The position numbers and the translations under genes were made by a program. The notes under the pieces are model-generated. The model was not told the origin of the DNA and searched no databases. It worked only from the letters and a program-made list of their open reading frames with translations. From Linanthus parryae (lineage: Eukaryota; Streptophyta; Magnoliopsida; Ericales; Polemoniaceae), in assembly GCA_023055425.1 (NCBI GenBank), contig JALGPY010000003.1, positions 77,041,491 to 77,105,490 of the forward strand: a DNA stretch of 64,000 nt, given 5' to 3'. The stretch's first letter is position 1. Every line of letters begins with the position of its first letter. Positions 44,985 to 57,548 of the stretch are shown piece by piece.

Positions 44985-47900
44985 GGTGGTATCAGAGCCG
45001 ACAGTCCAGTAAAAGAGAATTAAAACTGTAGGGTAACTTAAAATGAACATAGGGAAAGATAATTAAAATTGGAAAGCCGGTTGGGTTAAGGGTAGCTTAA
45101 GTATAAGTCTTGCTTACTCCCACCCACCCTCATCCTATTTCAAAAAGTGTTACATGCTGGGGAGTTATACCTGGCTTACCCAATTTAGCTTAAGATGCAA
45201 TTTATTGGGTATTACTTTTCTAAAGAAAGAAGGATGGGAATAGAGTTTGATTCGTACTTGATGTATATCTTAAATTGAAGAGACAAACTATAAATTGTGG
45301 ACATGAGTTATGGTGCTTTAATATAAAGTTGCTAGGCGATGCATGATAGGCTGCTTCATATGATAATTGTGAGAGATGGTTTATTCGGACCCCTAGGACT
45401 GTGACAACATAAGCAAGGATATTATAGGGGGTGATTGACAGACCATTAAGATATTACGCTAGGGGGATTCGACATGAGCGGGCGGCTTAGATCAATAATC
45501 ACACGGGAAAATCGTCGTTTGATAGTAATGTTGATAGGGTATGTGACTCGTATGATAACTCTCAGGGGGGAAGTACCAAGTTTGGCCATTGTTTATTTTG
45601 AGTTTAAGAGACATAATGGGAATGGTTAGTTGCTTGAAAAAGTGAACTATAAAACTCATTTTGAGAGTCTTTTTTGGTGGTTAAAGAGATTTATTCTAGA
45701 AGCAATCAAGGAAAGTCCCGCCCACCCTCACCTGAGAAACTATGAAGTCAATCTATTTGGTTCTCGACCTGTTTCAACTATAATTTTACAGCCTTAGTTA
45801 TTGAATGATATTGAGGTGCCAATGATTGGTTGATGTCTACTTATTCATGATTTGTATTCAGAGGGCTATGTTATGTTGATTTGTCATAAATAATTTAAGG
45901 GTACGGGTGATATTTAATTATTTGAGGCGTTACTTGGAGTCCAAATGCTCTAATATTGCTTGTGGATCAGGATGTCTATTCTGTTAGGTGTACCTCGGGA
46001 AGTTATTGGATTCAGCTTGGTGGTCACTTGGAGATCATTTAGGAGTTTCGAATCAGATTTTGGGAGTTATATTAGGAGTCAGTTAAGTTTGTATCTGGTG
46101 TTATTGCATAATGTTTATTTTCGAGTTATTATTCTGCAATGGAAAACATTGGCAGCTTCTTATATTGGTTAACCATCCCAGCTATTGGGGGAATACTTAA
46201 AGTATTGTTACAATGTCAGCGTTTATCGCTTGGATATATGTTCATATACGAATTGTTATTAGGTACTTTCGCCTATGTTACTTTGAAGTTTGACAAGTTT
46301 TATAAATGCTTTGGTATCGTCTAGCATATGGGTTGCAGTGTGATTTTTTGTAGAAAATAAAGATAATACGAGACAATGGCGCTTGAGGAGAACTTGAAGT
46401 CCGTGTTAAATGTTGGAACCCGAAGGCACATTTTAGCTTGCGATTGGAGGCTTGCTTAAGTTCTGGTATGAGGCCAAACAGTATTCCAAGTTAATTGGTC
46501 GATCATGGGAGTGAAAGATTAGGAATGCAAAGAGTACAAATTTATATCGCTACTTGGGGTTTGATTTGAATACCTGGTGGGAACGTATGGGCATGGTCAC
46601 GTGGATGAAACAAAAAAGACGTTAAATTACGCTTGCTGCAACAATTGATTATTGAAGTTCTACCCTAAGTTTTCTTTTAGAATGGACTCCTGGAAGAACC
46701 TATCGTAAGAAATTCGACTCCAGATATGAATATAAGAAGTAGTTAAAATCTTCAAAGATTAGCCGATCCAGTAATAGATCTGCGCAAATGACCAGTTGTA
46801 AAGTTAAAGACTACTGCCAGCTCGAATATTTGACTTTTATAGCATGCTGGAAATATGTGTTAATCCTATATGGCTATATTGTGGCATGAAGGGTATGATG
46901 TGGTGTTATTGACATTGTATTGAAATCATAATATTATGATAGCCTATCAGGCTGAATTGACAAGATTGCTCTGAGGATATAGCATCAAGAATCTGATCGC
47001 CCGATTGGGCCAAGGTTAGTTTTGAAGATAAAGGAGAGAGGCAAAACAGAACATCTTACGTGAAAATTTCGCATCTGATTGTGTTTTAGCAATGATTGTG
47101 ATCATAAACTATGTGTTATATTACATGCCTATATGCACTTTGCTTTTACGTATGTTCCCTTTACTTATACTGCATACTAGATTAAGGGAAGAAGCCCCAA
47201 TGTATCTCGAAATAGTGGAATCGATAGATTCACCATCGCAATATCATACATAATCGAAATAGCTATCTAATAAATCACTAAGTCGATCATAGTCGCCAGA
47301 AATATAAATTGGACGAGGATAACAAATGTACTTCAAGATAATCCTTATGCGAAGTGGGAAGTAAGAACTAAAGATTTAATCTCTCCACGAACATACTTAG
47401 AATAATGGGATCCAAGGATAAAGTTTTAGATAGTTCGTTGTTGACCAAGCAAAGGACGTTCAATTTAGGAGAAATCGACCGGATATGAGTGAGATTTGGA
47501 TATCAGACAATCAACAGTAGTGATAAGATAATTTTGTAACAAGGATAAATTGGGGAGGTGTTGGACTTTGACCAAGGGTCATAGGATTCACCCACTAGAT
47601 TCTAGATGCTTTCGACAAGACCGGTTTGAGGTGTTGCTACAGTTTGGAGTTTCCATTTGGAGTTATATTGTCATTAGATCAACTACTCTAAGAATTTAGT
47701 CATTGATATTATCAGGAGTTTTCTTTTTGGAGTTATGTTACATAATAATATGTCTCGGTGATCTAAGTTTCATTTCCGGATGGCCCATATTCTTTCCACA
47801 TAAATTTTTATTTGAAGTCATGTTGTTAATGTATTATTGCAGTATACATTCTTCAAATAAATTCTGTTTGAAGTCCTTCTTCCATTTTGAGGTTTTCTCA

Positions 47901-49261
47901 CTAAAACTAAATCCATGATTGGTTCTCGGAGATCGAATGTTACATTGTTTGGGAGTCTGGTCATCGAATTTATAGTTTTCAAATTATTACGAAATCTCGG
48001 GAATTTTGGAGTGACAACTTAGTTATTGGATAGGTAGATGCCATCCATTGTATCATGAGATTTTGTTATCTCTTTTCGTCAATCCTCCGTTGTGATGAAT
48101 AAAGTGCCTTGCGTGGCTAAAAGGTTAATAGTTGTTTGGAGCATTATTACTTGGAGTTTTGTTGCTTAACTATTACTCAAGGAGCATTAAAGTTGGTATT
48201 GATTTACATGTGGATTCAGGGAAACCGTATAAGTGTGTGCTCTGTATGATGGGGATATATTGTAACTCATTTGTTGATTTATGTCTGGGATTACAATATA
48301 GATAACGTAAGCAATAAAGGTGGATTTGGGTGTTTATAAGGACTCTGGAAGATTTCACTACGATAATTTTATTATTTGGGGTATTTAGGATTTATCTACA
48401 GGATTGTGGTTTAAAATGTGAATTCAGATGGCTGGTATGATTATCAGTGGGACCGTGCAAATTGGAGCATATATTTGGGGCCATGAGATGCTGATTCTCT
48501 TATCAATTAATTTTAGAGGCGGTACAAATTTATAGAACCACCCTACGTTTTAATTCGTTTATGCCAGAGGTTTCACGTATTCTCCGACAGATTTTTTGGA
48601 TTCTAAGGTAAGAGACTAGTTAAAATCATATCCTACTTTGTATTCGGGTAAGTCGATAATCATGGTAAAGTTAGACGGTAGACTCAGCAGGAGTTCCGGG
48701 GACGTCACTCTCTAAGGGGGAGAGGACGCAGCCCTTCAATTGGTACCGACGCAGCCCTTCAATTGGTACCATTACACGTTCGTACCCTTATCTCATAGTT
48801 AACAAATTGGTACCGACGCAGCCATTCAATTGGTACCATTACACGTTCGTACCCTTATCTCATAGTTAACCCTGAGCTTTAGTAACCAAATGGAACTGTA
48901 ATCACATACGTAAGATAGACGTGAATACGGTCTGTACGTAATACAATATTTGTTGCTTTGCATGCATTAGATAGTAATTACTTGCTATCACTTGCTGTGT
49001 GAAACTTCATGCCTGCTATGTGATCGCGACTGTGATCGTTAGTTGCTTATTATAAAGCTTCAGCATCAAAAGTATTGGGTTGATTTTAGTTTTGAGGCAC
49101 AAGTTTTAGCCTCAAGAGCATCTGGCTGACTTTAGCCCCGAGGTAAAAGTTTTAGCATTAGGAGTATTTGACTGAATTAGCTTCGAGGAAGAAATTTTAA
49201 TATCAGGAATATTTAGATTGTTTAAGCTTCGAGGACGAAGCTTTGTTTAAGGGGGAGAGAC
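44985..49261 (+). mobile_element. internal region of the LARD-like element, non-coding
   Basis: 4,277 bp between the LTRs. It begins with the primer-binding site GGTGGTATCAGAGCCGACA (TGGTATCAGAGC, initiator tRNA-Met) at 44985-45003 and ends with a polypurine tract TTTAAGGGGGAGAGAC (about 49246-49261). No frame exceeds 76 codons and no gag, protease, RT or integrase motif is seen on either strand. Structure without protein is the definition of a LARD (large retrotransposon derivative), which needs proteins from a related autonomous element. The TGTAATACCCCG terminus and tRNA-Met PBS are what I would expect of a gypsy (Tekay-like) partner, but this is inference. Confidence 0.85.
48744..48869. 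repeat. 67-bp tandem repeat in the LARD interior
   Basis: accgacgcagcccttcaatt... starting at 48744 repeats at 48811 with one difference (ccc to cca in the first 15 bases), each copy running to ...catagttaac. A partial extra copy (gacgcagcccttcaattggt) precedes it at 48724. Confidence 0.9.
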
Positions 49262-52198
49262 TGTAATACCCCGTAAAATTGACAAGGACAAAATAGTAAT
49301 TTAAAGAGCTAAATAAAGAATTTAATTGTGAAAAATAAAGTTAGTTAAATTATAGTATTTTATAGACAAGAACTTCTCGTAGAATTTTAGAAAGCGTTAA
49401 GTTGGTAATCGAAGATAAACACGTGAGAGTTTAATTATTTTTATTATTATTAATGTGTTTAGCCCACCGCGAAGTTTAATGTGAGTGACACACCCAATCA
49501 TTCTACACCTTGGTGTGCCACCCACACCTTAACCTTTCTCACATCATCTTCTACAACTACCATTTTGCTTCTTCGGAGATAATTTGCACCGCCACAAAAA
49601 TCACCATCACCGCCTCCAACATAATCATTCACCCTCCTCTTTTTGTCTACCTATAAAATGAGTCATCAAGTCTATTATTCACCTCAATCTTCACCTTCAT
49701 CATCTTCTTCTTCACCTCCTTTCCGGCAACTCAACCAAACACCACCACCTCCACCTCTCGACAATCACCGTGACAACTCCATCGCTCTCACCCTCTAGCT
49801 CTCTTTATCTCTCTCTCACTCTGTGTGAGTTGAACACAGAGATAAACACCAGCAGCAGCGGCAGTGACCAACGGCCACCACCAAGCCGCTGCCGCCGTCG
49901 GGAAACAACGACGCCACCACCACCGCATCTTCTCACCTCCCCAGCCTCGGTTCTTCACTCCCTCTCTCTCTATATCTCTCTCCCCCTCTGTTCGGGACTG
50001 AAAAGCAGAGGGAAAGCAGCAGCAGCAGCAAACCCAGCTGCCGCCGCCGCCAACCCACCATTAACGCCGGCCAAGCTTTGGCCAAGCTCCACCACGCATC
50101 ACCCACCGCCTATCGTTGCTACCAGTCGACTCCTAGGAGTCCAAGGAGCTCACTCGAAGGCTCAAACAGAACCAGGAAGGCCTCTGTCGCCGGAATTGAA
50201 AAGTCACCGTCGGTCACTTCGACGGTCAACCCGAAACAACCCGTTTCTTGACCGATTCCGGCCATTCTTGGCCTAGGTATGCTCTAAATCTCGTCGTGAT
50301 TTCATTTAAACAATCGAAATCGTCTGTTGAATGCTCAAATCCATGTTTAGCTTGATGAATTTGATGTTCATGTTAAAAGGGGTTAAAGTGTCTTTTCTCT
50401 AAACATGTTATAGTGTTTATATGGGGTACTGTTTGTATTTTAAAAAGACTCTTGGTGGGCTGATGTCCTTAAATAAAGTTGTTTGTGAGTTGGTGGGGGT
50501 TCCCTCTATCTTTTAGCGTAACCTATGGGGGTTTAAGTGTAGTTTATGTAAACTTTATATTATTCGCGAAAAACAAAATAATGTTTTTGAATTAAAAATA
50601 TTTTCTAAAAATAATAGATTTCGTCCCGGTTACGAAAAAGTGATTCGGGCATTGAATTAGTGTACGGATCGCTCGTTAAAGATTAAACGAGTAATATTTT
50701 TATTAAAAAAAACTAAACGAGCGTTGCGTTTAATTGTTTAAATTTAAAATCGGTTGTTTAAATATTTATAAAAATGACTTTTTCGAGCTTATAAATATCG
50801 TTACGTCTTTGCAAGCATTTAGAAGTGATTTTTCATAAAAATCCAACATCGTTTAGTTGTTAATATTGATATTTACTTTATGTAAAAATACAAACTACTA
50901 TTAATTTTTACTAGTATTTTATAAAAATAGTTCCTATAAATAAATGAGACTTTTATAACATAAAATTTAATAACTCTTCAAATAAACACTCGTTGTTTTA
51001 TTAAGTTTTTGCTAATACGAAAGATATAACGAAATAAAGAAACATTAAGAAATTAATACGCGAGCTCAAGCTAATTTCAAGAATTGATAACTAGGTTTAA
51101 TAATAAGACTCGTAGAATTATACAGAGTTGTGACGATGTAGAAGCTCCGATTTGTAGGTAACGGATTCGTAAGCAACGATTACAAGTAGGACGATTTGAC
51201 GCAACGGAATCCAGGTAAGTAAATATGCCTAGCCTAGCGTGCTAGCTCCTATTCGTGTCAGAGTATGCTTTTAATACTTGTCTCAAGAATTATATTTTTG
51301 AGTTACATGTTTTGTTTCAAATCTATTTACATGTTAAAGGAGTTGTTTTACTGTGAACTGTCACACGAATAATATTAATCCGCTAATAACGTAAAGTGGA
51401 AAGAGTTGTGCGGGGATCGTTATATTCTCTTTTCTATAAGATTGGTCGTGGCTGACTACGTTCACCCGACCCGTTTATAAGATTGGTCGTGGCTGGCTAC
51501 GTCCACCCGACCCGTTTATTTTAATCCGGTCGCAACCTGCCGGATCGCTCCATGTACTCACCTCTCTAGCCGCGAGTAGTCTTAGAGGGGTGCCGGCACT
51601 TAAGGTCTTGGATGCGTAGTGATAGTAGATCTTCCCCGTATCAACAAAGTTAAAAGTGGTTTTCTTCAAGGACAAGAATGTCAATGGTTATTAAGGAAGG
51701 CAAGATTGGGATATTACTCCCCGTTTCAAGATCAAGAAGGAAGAAATTGAAATATCGAGAAGTTTAAAGCTGGATGTGCCTTGTTTACTCTTTAAGGATT
51801 TACTTCCTCTTATTACTGTTTTTGAAAATAAATTATGCCTCGTCATCTGTTTACGAGCTAGGGTATTTATTTACTCAGCATTTCCCAGCTGACTTTAGAA
51901 ACTGCGGTTCCATTTTCTTTCCCACCGCAGGTTTAGAGGAAGAAGGCTATGGTATGGATGGGTACGAGATTCACTGAGGAAGTCAGTTCACGAGTTGTAA
52001 GATAGTTTTGAGTAATGTAAGATAGTTTGAATAAGGCAAAAATAATGTATAATAGCTACGCATGAAGAGATTGAGATCGTACTGTACTGTTTAATAATAT
52101 GTAATATAAGTGCTTGGAAGTTGTGCTTTCGATTATCCACCGTTACTTTTAGCTTCGGCCTCCGCGATTCGTCCGAGTCGGATAAGGGGGTCGTTGCA
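49262..52198 (+). mobile_element. 3' LTR of the LARD-like retrotransposon
   Basis: 2,937 bp, TGTAATACCCCG...GTCGTTGCA, preceded by the polypurine tract and followed by the TTAAA duplication (52199-52203). It includes the 168-codon frame at 49770-50276, which differs from the 5' copy by three synonymous changes and one Ile-to-Leu. Confidence 0.95.
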
Positions 52199-52234
52199 TT
52201 AAAGATGTTTTTACCTAGTATTGCACCCAGTCAG

Positions 52235-52924
52235 CACTACAAGAAAAATGCTTTTCGCAAGGGCATTGTGCGATAGAAAATGCAGCTTCCGTCACAAAAA
52301 AAAAAATTGCAGCGGCATAATGCTGTCACATGGCATCACAAAAGCTATGATGGTAAAAACAATTTTTGTGACTAGCTGTCACAAATAATGTTTTTTGAAA
52401 CAACACTATTGCCTCTCAGATAATATGTAGGCTTCACAACATTTTTATCATGAGATCTATATGCGGTCATAAAATATATGTGTCGTCGCAAATGTGACTT
52501 TAACAATGTGGATGAAACATCGCAAAAGAGGACTTATCCTCGCAAAAGACAATTGTGTGATAGTTTTGTTCCGTTGTGAAAGAAATGTACACCTTTACAA
52601 TTACTATTCTTGCGAGGGATCTATTTTATTTCAAATTTAGTAAATTTGTTGCAAATAAACACATTTTAAGCGCAATTTTGACCCGAATAATGCAAGTCAT
52701 CGCAAATAATTTTGTTCCCAATTAGTAAATATGAATCTCATCCATTACAAATACATTTCCTAGATAAAATCATCGAAAAAGACGCGAACTCATAAATCTT
52801 AATGAACACAAAAAAAGTCCAATCACCTAATCAAATAGTCAATATGTAAAAATATTATACAAGCATTATATCTGCAAACATAAATTGAGATTACACATAC
52901 GCTCCAATACTTCTAACAGTTTCG
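52235..52924 (+). mobile_element. CACTA (En/Spm-type) terminus
   Basis: CACTACAAGAAAAATGC at 52235-52251 is the canonical end of plant CACTA transposons. It is followed by the expected subterminal region: short direct and inverted repeats of a TCACAAA/TCGCAAA/TTTTGTGAC type across roughly 450 bp (for example ttttgtgac about 52364, cgcaaaag about 52520 and 52541, gcgaggg about 52612). No transposase and no right terminus (CTTGTAGTG) are seen, so the element is cut, probably by the gypsy LTR starting at 52925. Confidence 0.75.
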
Positions 52925-55119
52925 TGTCACGACCCCCTTTCCCGGGCCCTGATTTATTAATTCGAGACCGAGGGTCGAGACCGGCCACCAAGGCCTCAAA
53001 CGAAACTCATGTGGCTTGAACCTCTAAAAAATATTAAGTAATGAAATAATTGCGGAAGCGAACTAAAATTCTCGGGGTTGACATGTAATATTTCAGAATA
53101 ATTAAAAAATGTATTCTTGCTAAAAACTGATTTATTTTAGGGTTATTAAAAAAATCAGTTATTACATAAAATTGTGTCTGATAAGTTATTTCATAACACG
53201 TGTCATTTATGAAAAGTAGTCGTGAAAGCATCAATTTAGCAATTTACCGGTTCAACCACGATGAGCGGATCAGAGACAAAACTAAACACCAATTAAATTA
53301 TTTACTTCAAAATGTACTTCAAATATCTCCAAAAGTCAGGCATCAAATATAATCATACTCCAGGTCTTACAACAGTCTCCCACCATAATATTGCATCACA
53401 TAATTAGACAACAAAGTCACACTAGTTCAACATAAACTCAAAGATAACAGCTACTAAATTCTCCAACGTCCTCGCCTCAAATTTTTATTTTTTCCGCATG
53501 TGCCATGTCACCTGAAAATATTTCATTTAAACAAAATGAGCCACAAAGCTCAGTGAGAGTTTTTCTCCCCTTTAGTTTCAAAATAACTTGTTTATAAAAA
53601 ATATGCTGATAATTGACGAAACCTGCTTATAAGATAAAGCGAAACTGAACTCATACTTTGAAAAGTGTCAAATAATCACATACTAACAGAGCGAATTTCC
53701 GAAATTCTCATATCACATAACTAAATTTTAGATTCTATTAATGCCTTTGGTAACCATCGTATCCAAAAGACTTTGACATGTCCAAAATACACTATCTTTG
53801 TGGCACATCGCATATTATATCCCTGCGACCGGGGCGAAACCATGTGTTATATCCCGATGGCCGGGCCTAAACCATCCATTATATCCCTATGGCAGGGCCG
53901 AAAATACTCAAGTGTTCCAATGCATAATTTCGTCTCAAAGTGTCCGAATAATATTGTTGGCACGCATTATTTTCCAAGTTTCCAAAACCACAAAATATAC
54001 TAAAATCGTAATTTTTCTTAAAGGGGATCATAAAATGTTCATGTTAATCATAACCAAAAGATTATTTCAATTTATATAGTCAAAATATCCATGGTTACGA
54101 GATAATTTACAAATGCAAAAATTTTCGTAACAAAAACGTTACTTTTGCAGAAAAATAATAATTTGATAAATTATGAAATATAGTAAGTAATTTTTACTCA
54201 CAACACCGCGACGTTCGTATACTTGAAGAGTGTTCATTTTCATAAGGTGTCCTCCAAATACTTCAAGAAAAAGCTCCAATAAAGCTCCAAGTAATCTTCT
54301 AATAGATAGCCAAACAAGGCTTAAGAGATTTTTATTGATTGGTGTGGTGCACCCAAAACTGTAGCAAATTTCTTACATTTCCTCTCTTAACTCCTCATCC
54401 GAACACAACACCTATTCTTTCTCTTCAGTTTTTTCTCTCTCTTTGTTTTGTGCGGCACACCCTCTCCCTCTCCTCTTTTCTTCTATCTCTCACTCTCTCT
54501 CTTCCTCCACCCGTGCGCTCCCTCTCTCTCTCCTTTTGATTCTCTTATCTTTCTCTCTCTTTCTCTTCCCGTACACTCCTCTCTCCCCCTTTCACTTTCT
54601 CTCCTCATTTTTCTCTTTTTTGTTGAATGAAGAGGCCTATTTATGGGGGAGGGATAATGAGTTTGCTAATTGTTTTTCTCACATTGCGTGAGCGAACCAA
54701 CTTCCAACTCCCACTTTCCAACACATTTCCATTTTCCAACACCAAGTGGGGCCCGTTTTTTCCCACAAACCCCCAACATTTTCCTTGTTTTTCTCTTCTT
54801 CTCCTTCTTTCTTTCTTTATTTCTCGGCCGAACACCATCACCTTCTATTTTTTTCTTTTCTTTTCTTTCATTCTCTATTTATTTGCAAATTAGGTAGCCA
54901 CTTTCTCCTATTTATGTGCTGGTGCTAAAACTTCATATTCTTTTCAAATGAACCACAAATGTTACTACACTAGTTTATTTTTCTTAATGTAACAAATAAT
55001 GTATCTGACTAATTTCTAAACTTATTTCTAACATATTTAACGATAAAGTTAAGGAGGATAAATTAACAAAGAAGATAATTAATTAGCGAAATGATGTTAT
55101 GAAAATACGGAGTATTACA
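52925..55119 (-). mobile_element. 3' LTR of a Tekay-like gypsy element, minus orientation
   Basis: On the minus strand it starts TGTAATACTCCGTATTTTC (55119) and ends GGGGGTCGTGACA (52925), 2,195 bp. The minus-strand sequence just upstream (…AAGTGGGGCAGAA|TGTAAT) is a typical gypsy 3' polypurine junction, and pol C-terminal sequence follows beyond it, which fixes it as the 3' LTR. CT-rich sequence at 54400-54900 gives Ser/Leu/Phe-rich frames that are not genes. Confidence 0.8.
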
Positions 55120-55161
55120 TTCTGCCCCACTTATAGAAGTTTGGTCCCCAAACTTAAGTAT

Positions 55162-55640
55162 TTACCTCAACAAATGTGGATAGTGATTTCGTATCTCATC
55201 TTCTTGCTCCTTAGTCGCTTCTTCCACCAAATAATTCCGCAAAACTTTAACTAACGGAAAGACTTTTTTACACAACATTTGAATACGTCGATCTAAAATT
55301 TTCACTGGCATCTCGACATAAGATAAATCTTTCCTTAGCTCCAAAGACTGATATGATATCACAAGCTTATGGTCATAGGCATACTTCTTAATCATCAATA
55401 TATGGAAGACATTATGGACATTACTAGGCCCTGAAGGTAACGCAAGTTGATGAGCTACGTGTCCAACTCGCTCAAGAGTTTCATGGGGTCCGACCTATAT
55501 CGGGTTTAACATTCATTTATTCCCTAAAAGTAGTGCACCTTTGGTCGGTGAGACTTCCAAGTACACAAAATCTCGAACCTCAAATTCTAAATCCCTCCTT
55601 TTGTTATTTGAGATTTCCCACTAAGGTCAGACTTCAAATA
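55162..55640 (-). pseudogene. gypsy pol C-terminus with decayed chromodomain
   Basis: The 78-residue frame 55398-55162 reads SYVEMPVKILDRRIQMLCKK...FPLVKVL, then VEEATKEQEDEIRNHYPHL. This is the chromodomain end typical of Tekay/Del chromoviruses (PVKILDR...VLWRN..VEEATWE..). The Trp expected in EATWE is replaced by Lys. Beyond it (55400-55640) fragments of the integrase C-terminal GPF/VHDVFHVS-type region can be recognised on the minus strand, but they are full of stops. Chromodomains target integration to heterochromatin. Confidence 0.75.
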
Positions 55641-57548
55641 AATTATAACTTCATCACCCCCTCTAAATAAGACATGTTCACCAATTTCTCTATGCAAGCA
55701 CGTTGGCCACCAATATAAATGAGAAGATTCATGACGCAAAAATAATATTTCATGGTCTATATGATTTTTCTGCAAGTATACATGTTACCTTAAAATCATA
55801 ACATCACCAAAAAGAATTTATTTTCCTCGTAATAGAAACATTAAGCATCACACGTCATAATAAATTATAACACTATCCCGTAAGAATCAACCTCAAAGTT
55901 ATGAATCATAAGCCAAGAATTCCAAAATAAGTTTCTTCAATTGACCCATATACGTCTTTTGAAGAATCATCAAATACCATACGTCTTATTTACTTTCAGG
56001 TGTCATTCATCATGAATAGACTCTACAATTACTCCCAAAACCAAGTCACACGAGCAACTTCACGCCTTATATAAGAATTACAAATAGAATTTCATTATAA
56101 AAACTTTAATATCGATTAAGACATCGATTGCATTAACCAATTTACTACTACTCATCAACAACCTTTAGTCTTCATTTTGTCTTAACATAAAATTTTCCAA
56201 GCATAAATATTCAAATATTCTCACTGTTGCATAAAACAGCATGATCTGAAGTTCCCAAAAAGCGTAGAAGATGAATATAATGTAGTTACACTCCTTGACT
56301 TGTCTTATTATGTCATCGAACTAATTAGTCAATCTCACATTCATAACAATATTCACCAAATTGTGCCCCAAATAATAAATCATAACTTTCATACACTTCT
56401 CTCAAGTATCTGAATAATAAATTATGTGTATGTCTTTCCATAAAAATATACCTCACTTGTAATTTTTAGAAAACTAAAATTTTTGCCTGAAACATTCCCT
56501 CCACACCTCTGCTGCACCATTCTAATAAAATTTTTCTAACCACTATTAAATTTTAACCTTCAAAATAATTTATTGCCAAAATTACTTTACATTACATACA
56601 ACTCGAACCTTTCAACCACATATACTCCCCGTAGATCCAAGAATAGAAGTTCAAGATAATGGCAATTTTTTTTTTCACATATAAAATATCAAGAGCACCT
56701 GTAGAAACAAATCTACCATAACATCAATTGTTGTGACTAATTTCTTTGCCAAACTGAGCTAAAATTGGTATTTATTTAACTTGAAATACAGAACTCCAAA
56801 TTCACCCTACAAAAACTTTCGCAAGAAGAGTATTAGCTCCTTACCAATATCAATCAATTATTCTTTTGAGTAAACCAAAGTCATATGTTCAAGCCATGAT
56901 AAAACACATTGTCTCATATTTGATAACACTATAGTTGTTGGAAAGAGTGTAATTATTAAATGTTAGAATCTTCTTTCATCACGAGCACTCCTTTTTATTT
57001 CCCAAAGTGTCTTGGTCAAACTAAAATTTGAGTACTAGGTACACACGTCACCAAAAATTAATTTTGATAATAACCCATACCTAAAAGATCTCTTAAAAGT
57101 GTGTCACCCACATATATCAAACTCAATGATTTCTCTTTGTGCTCGATCTTTCTTTTTTTTTGTTACAATTGGAAATGACACTTAGAGCTCCAAAAAGAAT
57201 ACTTAACATCAAAATAGTAGTTCAAAACACGCAACATATTTTGACATCAATAACTTAAGTCGGCCGCACTATCATGAATCCACCGAAAGCATTTCTCTCA
57301 TTACCTGTTTTAGACGTGGCTTACAACTTATCCTCATATACCAACTATTGAGAAAAGTTGTAGCACCATTCGAACCGTGAGCTTCGCCGCCATAACCAAA
57401 TATCAGTTTAGGACCAAAACATGACTAAGTATCTCATGGATAGAATGACATAAAACATAAAACAATGTCTCCAAATTCCCAACACAAATTTATTTTCACC
57501 AAAAGGGATATAACTTTCTTACCATATGTTGAATCAAAGACCCTTGAA
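55641..57548. other. AT-rich, decayed retroelement interior
   Basis: No reading frame or motif is recognisable. By position it is probably the eroded or non-coding interior of the minus-strand gypsy element, cut at the right by the SIRE-type LTR at about 57549. Confidence 0.4.

Noticed and set aside
54339..54928. several overlapping Ser/Leu/Phe-rich plus-strand frames
   Set aside because: CT-rich tract inside a minus-strand gypsy LTR.
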